From Novosphingobium acidiphilum DSM 19966 (GTDB lineage: Bacteria > Pseudomonadota > Alphaproteobacteria > Sphingomonadales > Sphingomonadaceae): a DNA stretch of 64,000 nucleotides. Every line of letters begins with the position of its first letter. Within the stretch, counting starts at the first letter, position 1. Location: positions 3,907 through 67,906 of the forward strand of contig NZ_AUBA01000018.1 in NCBI RefSeq assembly GCF_000429005.1, written 5' to 3'. Both the position numbers and the translations under genes were made by a program. Below, in pieces: positions 17,813 through 26,381 of the stretch. The notes under the pieces are model-generated. The model ran no database searches and was not told where the DNA came from. It worked only from the letters and a program-made list of their open reading frames with translations.

Positions 17813-18250
17813 CTAGCTGCCCGGATGCCAGCCGGGCGGGGCCAGTTCGAATCCGGCAAAGTCGAACCCCGGCACCACCACGCAGGCGACTAGCGCATAA
17901 CCGCAAGGGCCGGGCACTGGCGCAGCTGCCTGCCAGACGCCGGTTGGCACGACCGCCTGCAGGCTGTCGCCGTGAAATGCGTCGGGCCCGAGCGTGGTCT
18001 GCGTCGTCGGGCCTTGTGCATCGCAGGCCATCGACAGGTGCAGCCGGTCGCCACCCTGCCACAGCCAGATCTCGTCGGCATCCACCCGGTGCCAGTGCGA
18101 CCTCTGCCCGGTTTCGAGCAGGAAATGGATCAGCGTGCCAGCAGGGCGCGCGGCACCGGCCGGATCTGCCCGCCAGGTCTGGCGATACCAGCCGCCTTCG
18201 GGGTGCGGCGCCAGCTGCAGCCGCGCAATCAGGGCCTGCGCGTCAGTCAC
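17813..18250 (-). CDS. DUF985-type cupin protein
   Basis: Protein of 145 aa of the DUF985/YML079-like cupin family. The single-domain beta-barrel is suggested by EGGWYRQTW, LIHFLLETGQRSHWHRVDADEIW and a downstream PTGVWQAA segment. Several His and Glu residues in the SHWHRVDADE stretch could bind a metal. The GTG start at 18250 lies inside the end of dapD (GTGACTGA, 8-nt overlap), so it is translated with dapD. The biochemical role of the family is not established. Confidence 0.85.
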   Translation of the reverse strand: MTDAQALIARLQLAPHPEGGWYRQTWRADPAGAARPAGTLIHFLLETGQRSHWHRVDADEIWLWQGGDRLHLSMACDAQGPTTQTTLGPDAFHGDSLQAVVPTGVWQAAAPVPGPCGYALVACVVVPGFDFAGFELAPPGWHPGS

Positions 18251-19079
18251 GCAACAGGTCGTTGATCCCGGTCTTGCTGCGGGTCTGCGCGTCGACGGTC
18301 TTGACGATGACGGCACAATACAGCGACGGCCCCGGTGTGCCATCGGGCAGCGGCTTGCCCGGCAGCGATCCGGGCACGACGACTGCATACGGCGGCACGC
18401 GGCCGATATGCACCTGGCCGGTGGCGCGATCGATGATCTTGGTCGATGCGCCCAGGAATACGCCCATCGACAGCACCGCGCCGGTGCCCACGATCACGCC
18501 TTCGGCGACTTCCGAACGTGCGCCGATAAAGGCGCCGTCTTCGATGATCACAGGGCCGGCCTGCAACGGTTCGAGCACGCCGCCAATGCCGACGCCCCCT
18601 GAAATGTGCACATTCTTGCCAATCTGCGCGCACGACCCGACCGTGGCCCAGGTGTCGACCATCGTGCCTTCATCGACAAAGGCGCCGATATTGACGAAGC
18701 TTGGCATCAGCACGACGTTGCGGCCGATATGCGCGCCACGCCGCGCCACCGCGCCCGGCACGACGCGAAAGCCGGCTTCGCGAAAACGGTGTTCATCCCA
18801 CCCGGCAAATTTCGAGGGCACCTTGTCAAAGGCCGGGGCACCGCCCGCGGCATGTTCGACCACGGCATTGTCGTTCAACCGGAACGACAGCAGCACGGCC
18901 TTTTTCAGCCACTGGTTGACCTGCCACTGGCCATCGATCTTTTCGGCCGCGCGCGCCTTGCCGCTGTCCAGCAGTTCCAGCGCCGCATCGACCACCGCGC
19001 GCACGTCGCTGCTGGCCGGGGTCACCTCGGCGCGGTTGTCCCAGGCGGCTTCGATCGCGGCAACAAGGTGTTCGGTCAT
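18243..19079 (-). CDS. dapD: 2,3,4,5-tetrahydrodipicolinate N-succinyltransferase
   Basis: Lysine/diaminopimelate pathway enzyme that succinylates tetrahydrodipicolinate. It is 278 aa from ATG 19079. The C-terminal half has the hexapeptide-repeat left-handed beta-helix (for example VISEDGAFIGARSEV-like turns and GAVLSMGVFLGASTKI), and the N-terminal helical domain has the length normal for DapD. The start was chosen to match the family; an upstream in-frame extension to 19160 lacks homology. It is followed by the overlapping DUF985 gene and preceded by a HAD phosphatase gene on the same strand. Confidence 0.95.
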   Translation of the reverse strand: MTEHLVAAIEAAWDNRAEVTPASSDVRAVVDAALELLDSGKARAAEKIDGQWQVNQWLKKAVLLSFRLNDNAVVEHAAGGAPAFDKVPSKFAGWDEHRFREAGFRVVPGAVARRGAHIGRNVVLMPSFVNIGAFVDEGTMVDTWATVGSCAQIGKNVHISGGVGIGGVLEPLQAGPVIIEDGAFIGARSEVAEGVIVGTGAVLSMGVFLGASTKIIDRATGQVHIGRVPPYAVVVPGSLPGKPLPDGTPGPSLYCAVIVKTVDAQTRSKTGINDLLRD

Positions 19080-19116
19080 GGACAGGATCTTTCGGTACGA
19101 ATAAGCCTTTTGGCGG

Positions 19117-19806
19117 TTAGCCGAGCGGGCGGGCTTGGGCAAGTTCGGCCAGAACACCATCCAGCCACTGCGCCATGTCGGTGATCATCGCGTCGATCGC
19201 ACTGTCGTCCTTGGCACGGTGGCCCCAGTCGGTGGCCATGTCGATCCACACCGTCTGCATGCCCAGCGTCTTGGCCGGGGTCAGGTTGCGCGCCGAATCC
19301 TCGATGAACACACTGCTGGCGGGATCGATGGCAAAGGCCTCGATCAGCCCGGCATAGGCGCTCATCTCGGGCTTTGGCCGATAGGTCATCGCGTGAATAT
19401 CCCACATGCCGTCGAAACAGTCGGCGATGCCCAGCGCATCGAGCGCACGCGCCGCATAAGCGGCATCGGCATTGGTAAAGATCAGCCGACGCCCGGGCAA
19501 AGCCATCAGCCGGTCGCGAAGGCGCGGCGCATCGGCCAGCACACCCATGTCGACGGCATGGACATAATCGAGAAATTCGCGCGGTTCGATCGCATGGTAA
19601 TGCATCAGACCGGCCAGCGTGGTGCCATGATCGTGAAAATACATCTTTTGCACGCGCTTGGCCTCGGCCAGGTCGCACCCCAGCAATTCGGCTATGAACC
19701 GGCCCATCAGCACATCGATCTGGCTGAACATGTCGATGCTCGAAGGGTACAATGTGTTGTCGAGGTCAAAGATCCAGCAATCAACACGGGTGGGATCAAA
19801 CGGCAT
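19117..19806 (-). CDS. HAD-family pyrimidine 5'-nucleotidase-like hydrolase
   Basis: Haloacid dehalogenase superfamily phosphatase of 229 aa. The nucleophile motif FDLDNTLYP (Asp14, Asp16) is followed by IFTNA (motif II Thr) and the acidic motif FIEDSARNL near residue 170. The FDLDNTLYP variant is typical of the SDT1/pyrimidine 5'-nucleotidase group. It lies 37 nt upstream of dapD on the same strand and is divergent from rnhB. The substrate is likely a nucleoside monophosphate. Confidence 0.88.
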   Translation of the reverse strand: MPFDPTRVDCWIFDLDNTLYPSSIDMFSQIDVLMGRFIAELLGCDLAEAKRVQKMYFHDHGTTLAGLMHYHAIEPREFLDYVHAVDMGVLADAPRLRDRLMALPGRRLIFTNADAAYAARALDALGIADCFDGMWDIHAMTYRPKPEMSAYAGLIEAFAIDPASSVFIEDSARNLTPAKTLGMQTVWIDMATDWGHRAKDDSAIDAMITDMAQWLDGVLAELAQARPLG

Positions 19807-19860
19807 GGGCTGAGATCTCTGCTTGCTGGAGGGTTGTCTTGCGCGTTAGGGGCAGGGGCC

Positions 19861-20472
19861 ATGTCCTGTCCATCCATCTTGCTCTATGAAGCGCTGGTCA
19901 TCGGCGTCGATGAAGCCGGGCGCGGGCCTTTGGCCGGGCCGGTGGTGGCCGCAGCGGTCATGCTGGGCCCCGATGCGCCCCACGGGCTGGCCGATTCCAA
20001 GGTGCTGTCTGCCAAACGTCGCGCTGAACTTGATCCGCGGATCCGGCTGACCTGCCGCTGGGGTATCGGCGTGGTCGAAGCCTGCGAGATCGACCGGATC
20101 AACATCTTTGCGGCCACCATGAAGGCGATGACGCTGGCGGTGGCCGCGTTGGTGGGCAACGACAAGAACGTGACCATGGTGCTGATCGATGGCAACATGA
20201 CACCGCAGGGCCGCGTGGCCGAATGGTGCTGGCCCGCGCGCGCGATCGTCGGTGGCGACGCCAGCGAACCGGCGATATCTGCGGCATCGATTCTGGCCAA
20301 GCAGCACCGTGATGCGATCATGCAGGCGGCAGCACAGCAATGGCCGCACTATGGCTGGGATCGCAACGCCGGGTACGGCACGCGCGAACATCTCGATGCG
20401 CTGCAACGCCACGGTCCATGCCCGCTGCATCGTCGCAGTTTTCGCCCGGTGGCGCACGCGCTGCTGCCTTGA
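19861..20472 (+). CDS. rnhB: ribonuclease HII
   Basis: Degrades RNA in RNA-DNA hybrids and removes misincorporated ribonucleotides. It is 203 aa from ATG 19861. The signature IGVDEAGRGPLAGPVV carries the first catalytic acids. VLIDGN and the later PAISAASILAK segment are also as expected for RNase HII. It starts 54 nt from the divergent HAD gene. Downstream is a 440-nt spacer leading to ccrM. Confidence 0.95.
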   Translation: MSCPSILLYEALVIGVDEAGRGPLAGPVVAAAVMLGPDAPHGLADSKVLSAKRRAELDPRIRLTCRWGIGVVEACEIDRINIFAATMKAMTLAVAALVGNDKNVTMVLIDGNMTPQGRVAEWCWPARAIVGGDASEPAISAASILAKQHRDAIMQAAAQQWPHYGWDRNAGYGTREHLDALQRHGPCPLHRRSFRPVAHALLP

Positions 20473-20912
20473 CATGCGCACATCAATCGCAAGCGCGGTT
20501 GACGATCCGGCGGATTTGCGCGCCGATGGCCTTGGGCGCAAGCCCATGGTCGATACAGCCCGTTTCGATTGCGGTGATGGGCATATCGGGCGAACCGCGC
20601 GGCTTTGAAATCGGTGCAAGCCGAAAGCCGCCGTTCTGACGGACACTGCACGGGGGGCATTTTGCGTGCATAACGCCGTTCACGTAGGGAGCGGATAGAC
20701 GCAGAACCCACCGGGCAAATATTTTCCTGCGCCGTGGCCGGCACAACATGTGGTGTGCGTCGCGCGGGCGTCACTCAAAATAGCCCGCCCGGACTCGTTT
20801 CGTTCCTGCTTTTGAATCACCGCGACTCGTGGGTTGAGCACGAGTCGCCGCTTGACGACCGGTCCCGGATGATTCAGAATCCGGCCGGCAACGCAAGGAT
20901 AGGGTTTCGATC
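20473..20912. promoter_or_regulatory. GANTC-rich leader of ccrM
   Basis: Non-coding stretch of 440 nt. Its last 121 nt hold six GANTC sites: 20792, 20814, 20824, 20842, 20871 and 20877 (first base given). The pair at 20824 and 20842 lies in a perfect inverted repeat with 10-bp arms (20822-20831 and 20839-20848) and a 7-nt loop. GANTC is the target of the methylase encoded directly downstream, so methylation-state feedback on this promoter is likely. The first part (20483-20600, minus strand) contains a short CheB-like peptide remnant. Confidence 0.7.
20483..20600 (-). pseudogene. possible CheB-methylesterase C-terminal remnant
   Basis: On the minus strand the peptide DMPITAIETGCIDHGLAP, continuing with KAIGAQIRRI, resembles the end of CheB-type methylesterase domains, where MPxxAIxTGxVDxxLxPxxI is usual. 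No catalytic Ser/His/Asp region is present upstream, and the frame has no convincing start. If the resemblance is real, this is a decayed fragment. The match is short and could be chance. Confidence 0.25.
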
Positions 20913-22040
20913 ATGGCAGTCTTGGTAAAAGAACGGACACGCGCGCGGGCTGTGCCTGCGGCAAGGCCCGCACTGCCGCTGAATCGGATCCTGCGCGGTG
21001 ATTGCATCGAAAGCATGCGCGCGCTTCCCAGTGCGTCGATAGACATGATCTTTGCCGATCCGCCGTACAATCTGCAGCTGGGCGGTGATCTGGCGCGCCC
21101 CGATGGCAGTCATGTCGATGCGGTAACGCAGGAGTGGGACAAGTTCGCCAGCTTTGCCACGTATGACACATTCAGCCGCGAATGGCTGATCGAGGCGCAC
21201 CGCCTGCTGAAACCCGATGGCTCGATCTGGGTGATCGGCAGCTATCACAACATCTTTCGCGTTGGCGCGATGCTGCAGGATATGGGGTTCTGGATTCTGA
21301 ACGACATAGTCTGGCGCAAATCCAACCCGATGCCCAATTTCAAAGGCACCCGGTTTACCAACGCCCACGAAACGCTGATCTGGGCCTCGAAAAGCGAAAA
21401 GTCGAAGTACACCTTCAACTATCGCGCGATGAAGACGCTGAACGACGAATTGCAGATGCGCAGCGACTGGGTTCTGCCGATCTGTTCGGGCGCCGAGCGT
21501 ATCCGCAAGGACGGGGTCAAGGCGCACCCCACGCAAAAGCCCGAGGCGCTGCTGTATCGCGTGCTGCTGGCCACGACCAATCCGGGTGACGTCGTGCTCG
21601 ATCCGTTTTTTGGCACAGGCACCACCGGCGCGGTTGCGCGCCGGCTGGGCCGCGACTGGATCGGATGCGAACGCGACGAAGGCTATATCGCGGTGGCCGA
21701 GCAACGCATCGAGGCGGCATTGCCGCTCGATGAATCCGCGCTCAAGACGATGCAAAGCCGCAAGACCGCTCCGCGCGTCGCGTTTGGCGCGCTGGTCGAG
21801 GCTGGCTGGATCCGTCCCGGCGCCGAACTGGTCGATCGCAAAGGCCGGTTTCGCGCCACCGTGCGTGCCGACGGCTCGATCGAGGCGGGCGCCGAACCGG
21901 GATCGATCCACGGCCTTGGCGCAAAGATGCAGGGTGCGCCATCGTGCAACGGCTGGACATTCTGGCACGTGCTGCACGAGGGCGAGGTGAAACCGATCGA
22001 CACGCTGCGCCAGTTGTACCTGCTCGCAACCGAAGATTGA
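20913..22040 (+). CDS. ccrM: CcrM-type GANTC adenine DNA methyltransferase
   Basis: Solitary N6-adenine methyltransferase of 375 aa of the beta class. The catalytic DPPY motif is at residues 49-52, and the S-adenosylmethionine motif DPFFGTGTTGAVA lies in the second half. This gives the DPPY-before-FxGxG order seen in CcrM. A C-terminal domain of about 90 residues (RAMA-like, rich in WTFWHV) follows, as in Caulobacter CcrM. The enzyme methylates GANTC and links cell-cycle transcription to replication. The upstream leader is densely packed with its own target sites. The folP gene follows after 6 nt. Confidence 0.94.
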   Translation: MAVLVKERTRARAVPAARPALPLNRILRGDCIESMRALPSASIDMIFADPPYNLQLGGDLARPDGSHVDAVTQEWDKFASFATYDTFSREWLIEAHRLLKPDGSIWVIGSYHNIFRVGAMLQDMGFWILNDIVWRKSNPMPNFKGTRFTNAHETLIWASKSEKSKYTFNYRAMKTLNDELQMRSDWVLPICSGAERIRKDGVKAHPTQKPEALLYRVLLATTNPGDVVLDPFFGTGTTGAVARRLGRDWIGCERDEGYIAVAEQRIEAALPLDESALKTMQSRKTAPRVAFGALVEAGWIRPGAELVDRKGRFRATVRADGSIEAGAEPGSIHGLGAKMQGAPSCNGWTFWHVLHEGEVKPIDTLRQLYLLATED

Positions 22041-22046
22041 TCGGGC

Positions 22047-23159
22047 ATGACCGAACGGGTCTACATCCGCCCCATCGCGCTCGCCGAAAGCCCGCAAAGC
22101 GAAGCGGGTGCCGCGATCCGGCTGGGCGGGGGGCTGGTCTGGGCCAGCCGGTTTGCGCTGATCCGCCGCAGCCGGGGCCGGGTGGTATCGCGTGACCTGT
22201 TTGACGCGCGCGACGCCGCCACAGCGATCGCCGGCTTGCCCGGGGACCTGGCGCGCGATGCCATGGTGCAATGGCAGGATCTGGCCAAAGTGCATGCGCC
22301 ATTGCGGTGCGGCGCGCGCATGGTGCGGCTCGATCAGCCGCAGGTGATGGGCATTTTGAATGTCACGCCCGACAGCTTTTCCGACGGCGGCACGTTTCTC
22401 GACAAGCCCGAGGCTGCGCTTGAACACGCGCACGCCATGCTGGAAGCAGGGGCAGGCCTGATTGACGTCGGCGGCGAATCAACCCGGCCTGGCGCTGCTG
22501 CGGTGTGGGAAGGCGACGAGGAACGCCGGGTCGTGCCGGTGATCGAAAACCTGGCTGCGGCGGGTGCCGCCATCTCGATCGACAGCCGCCGCGCCAGCGT
22601 GATCGGCGCAGCCTTGCGCGCCGGCGCGCATCTGGTGAATGATGTGTCCGCGATGCGGCACGATCCGCGCACCGCTGCGCTGGTGGCGCAATCCGGGGTG
22701 CCGGTGGTGTTGATGCATGCGCCTGGCGAGGCGAGCGATCTGCATGCCGATGGCGCCTACGGTGATGTCGTGCTCGATGTGTTCGATATGTTGCGCGAAC
22801 GGCGCGATGCCGCTTTGGCAGCGGGGATCGAACGGTCGCGCATCCTGCTTGACCCGGGTATCGGCTTTGGCAAGACGCTGGCGGAAAACCTGTCGCTGAT
22901 CAACGCTTTGCCGATATTCCATGCGCTGGGTCAGCCGATCCTGTTCGGCGCCAGCCGCAAACGCATGATCGGCGCTTTGGCGGGCGAAGTGCCCGCGCAC
23001 AGGCGGATGCCCGGATCGGTGATGCTGGCAATGCGCGCCGCCGAATGCGGAGCGCATCTGCTGCGCGTGCACGATGTGCCCGAAACGGTGCAGGCCTTGC
23101 AGGTGTGGCGCGGCCTGCGCGATGCGGCGCTTACCGATTTCAGCCAGATCGTCGACTAG
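22047..23159 (+). CDS. folP: dihydropteroate synthase
   Basis: Folate-pathway enzyme joining p-aminobenzoate to the pterin pyrophosphate. It is 370 aa, longer than the 270-280 aa enterobacterial enzymes, because of an N-terminal extension of about 95 residues before the TIM barrel. Barrel motifs are MGILNVTPDSFSDGG, DVGGESTRPGA and DPGIGFGKT. The extension has no recognisable domain, but such extensions are seen in related alphaproteobacteria. It follows ccrM by 6 nt and is probably co-transcribed with it. Confidence 0.94.
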   Translation: MTERVYIRPIALAESPQSEAGAAIRLGGGLVWASRFALIRRSRGRVVSRDLFDARDAATAIAGLPGDLARDAMVQWQDLAKVHAPLRCGARMVRLDQPQVMGILNVTPDSFSDGGTFLDKPEAALEHAHAMLEAGAGLIDVGGESTRPGAAAVWEGDEERRVVPVIENLAAAGAAISIDSRRASVIGAALRAGAHLVNDVSAMRHDPRTAALVAQSGVPVVLMHAPGEASDLHADGAYGDVVLDVFDMLRERRDAALAAGIERSRILLDPGIGFGKTLAENLSLINALPIFHALGQPILFGASRKRMIGALAGEVPAHRRMPGSVMLAMRAAECGAHLLRVHDVPETVQALQVWRGLRDAALTDFSQIVD

Positions 23160-23172
23160 ACGGTGGTGTTGC

Positions 23173-24591
23173 CTAGGCGGCGTTGTCGATGCCCAGTTCC
23201 GAAAGCTTGCGATAAAGCGTTGAACGCCCAATCCCCAGGCGCCGTGCAACCTCGGTCATGCGGCCACGGTAATGGCCGATGGCCAGGCGGATCACGTCGG
23301 CCTCGATCTCTTCGAGTGGACGCAGGTTTCCATCGGGGCCAAACAGCATCACCCCCGCGCCATCGCTGATCGATTGGGGCATGCGCATGGTTTCGCCGAC
23401 CATGTTCGACAGTTTCGGAAAATCCGCCGCGGTCAACGCTTCTCCATCGCAGAACACCGCCGCGCGAAACAGCGTGGCCTGCAACTGGCGCACATTGCCC
23501 GGCCAGTCATAGGCGGCCAGCAGCGACAACGCGCCATCGGTGATGCCCAGCGGGCGCAACCCCGGCTGTTCGCCGATGCGCGCCAGAAAATGGCGCGCAA
23601 GCGCTGCGATATCGGCCGCGCGTTCGCGCAAGGCGGGCAGCCGCACCTGGGTTCCGGACAGACCGGTCAACAAGTCGGCATCAAACAGGCCGGCCTCGAC
23701 CAGCACCTTGAGCGGGGCATTGCTGCACACGATCAGCCGCACGTCCAGCCGGAACGAATGGCGCGCGCCAATCGGTTGCACATCGCCGCGGTCAACAAAT
23801 TGCGCCAGCCGGGTCTGGACCACAGGCGGCAACCGGTCGATTTCATCGATCACCAGGGTGCCGCCGTCGGCATGCTGCAACGCACCGACATGGCGTTCGA
23901 AGGCACCGGCAAAGGCGCCCTTTTCATGGCCGAACAGCACCGATTCGATCTGGTTGGGGGCAATCCCCCCGGCGTTGACGATGCGCAACGGCAATTTGGC
24001 GCGCGGGCTGGCGGCATGCATTGCACGCACCAGCATTTCCTTGCCCGTGCCGCTTTCCCCTTCGATCAGGACATGCGCGTGCGTGCGCGCAGCCTTTGCC
24101 GCCACGGCAAGCGCCGCACGAAACGACGGTGCCGCACCGATCATCGAATCAAAATCAAGCGCCGCGCCCAGCTTTTCGGTCAGCGGATGCAATTCGCTGC
24201 TTTGCACTTCGGGCGCGGTTGCCGCGCGCAACGCACTGACCAGGCGATCGGGTGCGACCGGCTTGACCAGGTAATCGGTCGCACCCGCACGCATCGCTTC
24301 GACCGCCAGCAACGGCGAGGAACTGGTGGTCAGCATCAGGATCGGCAGCGCCGGGCGCCGCGCCTTCAATTCCGCGATCAGATCGCAGGCCTGATCCCCC
24401 GGCACCCATTGATCCAGGATGATCGCGCCCAGCCGCATGCCCTGGCGCGTGCCGAGCATGGCAATGGCGGTTTCCGAATCGCGCGCGACAATCGAGCGCC
24501 ACCCTTCGCGCGCGGCCAGTGCCGAAACGAGCCGGATCTGGGCCGGTTCGTCATCGATCAGCATCAACAGACGATCTTCGATGTCAGACAT
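23173..24591 (-). CDS. NtrC-like response regulator with GAFAGA loop
   Basis: Transcription regulator of 472 aa with receiver, AAA+ and Fis-type HTH domains. The receiver acceptor is Asp60 in AIILDQWVPGD. The ATPase has Walker A GESGTGKE (178-185) and Walker B GTLVIDEID. The loop that normally reads GAFTGA and contacts sigma-54 is GAFAGA at 225-230 (Thr to Ala at 228). The C-terminal RLGIGRSTLYRKL is a good DNA-binding helix. Loss of that Thr usually impairs sigma-54 activation, so it may act without sigma-54 or as a repressor. No paired kinase gene is adjacent. Confidence 0.9.
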   Translation of the reverse strand: MSDIEDRLLMLIDDEPAQIRLVSALAAREGWRSIVARDSETAIAMLGTRQGMRLGAIILDQWVPGDQACDLIAELKARRPALPILMLTTSSSPLLAVEAMRAGATDYLVKPVAPDRLVSALRAATAPEVQSSELHPLTEKLGAALDFDSMIGAAPSFRAALAVAAKAARTHAHVLIEGESGTGKEMLVRAMHAASPRAKLPLRIVNAGGIAPNQIESVLFGHEKGAFAGAFERHVGALQHADGGTLVIDEIDRLPPVVQTRLAQFVDRGDVQPIGARHSFRLDVRLIVCSNAPLKVLVEAGLFDADLLTGLSGTQVRLPALRERAADIAALARHFLARIGEQPGLRPLGITDGALSLLAAYDWPGNVRQLQATLFRAAVFCDGEALTAADFPKLSNMVGETMRMPQSISDGAGVMLFGPDGNLRPLEEIEADVIRLAIGHYRGRMTEVARRLGIGRSTLYRKLSELGIDNAA

Positions 24592-24818
24592 GCGCCATCC
24601 GGTCAGGTTCTTTCAGACGACCGGCGTCGGCAATGCGCGGGTTTGGCGCATGACGACACGGGCCTTGATCGATCCTTGATAGCGGGATTGGGTAAAAACC
24701 GGATTAAGGCCGGCGAACACGCTTGACGCTTGAGCCGCGCCGCACAGGGCGATACAGCATGGCATGAAGGCGCGCGGAACAGGCGCTGCCAACCGGTCTG
24801 AACACCAAGGGGTATAAC

Positions 24819-24941
24819 ATGGCTTCGGCAAACGACATGAAAGCGGCGCAGGCAACCTACCAGGGCTTTGTCGGCATGATCAAATATGCGGTGCCTGTGA
24901 TCGTGGTGCTGGTCGCCTTTGTCATCTATCTGATTCACTGA
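24819..24941 (+). CDS. aa3-type cytochrome c oxidase subunit IV
   Basis: Tiny protein of 40 aa. It begins MASANDMKAAQATYQGF and has one transmembrane helix (MIKYAVPVIVVLVAFVIYLI). This matches the short alphaproteobacterial subunit IV of aa3 cytochrome oxidase, which lies in the inner membrane and is dispensable for activity in studied cases. It precedes pntAA by 8 nt on the same strand, so it is likely expressed with the transhydrogenase rather than with the oxidase genes. An AAGGGG lies upstream of the ATG. Confidence 0.85.
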   Translation: MASANDMKAAQATYQGFVGMIKYAVPVIVVLVAFVIYLIH

Positions 24942-24949
24942 CGCACGCA

Positions 24950-26080
24950 GTGGTGCAATCGGTCAGCATCGCGGTCCTGCGCGAGCGCGCATCGGGCGAG
25001 ACCCGTGTTTCGGCAACACCTGAAACGGTGAAAAAGCTGATCGCGCTGGGTGCTTCTGTAACGGTCGAGGCCGGGGCAGGCCTTGCCGCTTCGATTGCCG
25101 ATGCCGATTATGCCGCTGTCGGCGCGCAGATCGCGCAAGCCGGCGCGGCGCAGGGTGCGGACATCGTGTTCGGGGTCGCGGGGCCGGAAATCGATATGCT
25201 GGCGGGTGTAAACCCTGGTGCATGGATTGTGGCCGGGCTGGACCCGTTTGGCCGGCGCGACCGGGTCGAGGCCTATGCCGGTGCCGGGCTTGAGGCGCTG
25301 GCCATGGAATTCATGCCGCGCATCACCCGTGCGCAATCGATGGACATCCTGTCGAGCCAGGCCAACCTGGCCGGGTACAAAGCGGTGCTGATCGCGGCAA
25401 ACCTGTATGGCCGCGCCTTTCCGATGATGATGACTGCGGCCGGTACGGTCAGCGCGGCCAAGACATTCGTGATGGGCGTGGGCGTTGCCGGATTGCAGGC
25501 GATCGCCACCGCGCGCCGCCTGGGTGCGCAAGTGTCGGCCACCGATGTGCGGTCGGCGACCAGGGAACAGATCCAGTCATTGGGCGCCAAGCCGATCTTC
25601 GTTGAAAACGTTGCAGGCATCGAGGGCGAGGGCGCGGGCGGCTATGCCACCGAAATGAGCCCCGAATATCAAAAGGCGCAGGCAGAGCTGGTCTCGAGCC
25701 ATATCGCCAAGCAGGATATCGTGATCACCACCGCGCTGATTCCCGGCCGCGCGGCACCACGATTGATCACCGACACACAGATCGCGACGATGAAGCCGGG
25801 CAGCGTGATCTATGACCTGGCCGTGGCGCAGGGCGGCAATGTCGAAGGATCGGTGCCCGATCAGGTGGTGGAACGCCATGGGGTCAAAATCGTCGGCTAT
25901 GCCAACACGCCGGCGCAATTGCCCGCCGACGCGTCGGCGCTGTATTCGCGCAACCTGTTCAATTTCCTCAACGCGTTCTGGGACAAGGATGCCGGGCGCC
26001 CGGTGCTGGACGAAGAAATCGGCAATGCCATCCGCCTGACGCAAGGCGGCAAAGTGGTGCACGAGCGGTTGCTCGGATAA
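24950..26080 (+). CDS. pntAA: NAD(P) transhydrogenase subunit alpha, part 1
   Basis: NAD(H)-binding component (dI) of the proton-translocating transhydrogenase, 376 aa. It opens with the usual IAVLRERASGETRVSATPETVKKL and contains MDILSSQANLAGYKAV and the Rossmann motif GVGVAGLQAIATARRLGA. Two adjacent GTG codons (24950 and 24953) could start it. The split of alpha into soluble PntAA and membrane PntAB is typical of alphaproteobacteria. The enzyme uses the proton gradient to make NADPH, which would serve Gor and biosynthesis. Confidence 0.95.
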   Translation: MVQSVSIAVLRERASGETRVSATPETVKKLIALGASVTVEAGAGLAASIADADYAAVGAQIAQAGAAQGADIVFGVAGPEIDMLAGVNPGAWIVAGLDPFGRRDRVEAYAGAGLEALAMEFMPRITRAQSMDILSSQANLAGYKAVLIAANLYGRAFPMMMTAAGTVSAAKTFVMGVGVAGLQAIATARRLGAQVSATDVRSATREQIQSLGAKPIFVENVAGIEGEGAGGYATEMSPEYQKAQAELVSSHIAKQDIVITTALIPGRAAPRLITDTQIATMKPGSVIYDLAVAQGGNVEGSVPDQVVERHGVKIVGYANTPAQLPADASALYSRNLFNFLNAFWDKDAGRPVLDEEIGNAIRLTQGGKVVHERLLG

Positions 26081-26096
26081 GCAGGAGCGCTCGGAA

Positions 26097-26381
26097 ATGG
26101 ACTTTGTCAGCATTCTGTCGATTTTCGTGATGGCCTGTTTTGTGGGCTATTACGTGGTGTGGTCGGTGACGCCGGCGCTGCACACGCCGCTGATGGCGGT
26201 GACCAATGCGATTTCTTCGGTGATCGTGGTGGGCGCGCTGATCGCTGGCGCAGCGCAAGGGTCGCAGGTGTCGAAATGGCTGGGGCTGCTGGCGGTGGTG
26301 CTGGCCAGCGTGAACATCTTCGGCGGGTTTGCGGTGACCGAGCGGATGCTGGCGATGTACAAGAAGAAGGACAAGAAGTGA
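26097..26381 (+). CDS. pntAB: NAD(P) transhydrogenase subunit alpha, part 2
   Basis: Membrane component of the transhydrogenase alpha half, 94 aa, with about three hydrophobic helices. The conserved HTPLMAVTNAISSVIVVGAL segment is characteristic of the dII domain. Its stop shares a base with the ATG of pntB (TGATG at 26379-26383), so the two membrane subunits are translationally coupled. It lies 16 nt after pntAA. Confidence 0.95.
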   Translation: MDFVSILSIFVMACFVGYYVVWSVTPALHTPLMAVTNAISSVIVVGALIAGAAQGSQVSKWLGLLAVVLASVNIFGGFAVTERMLAMYKKKDKK

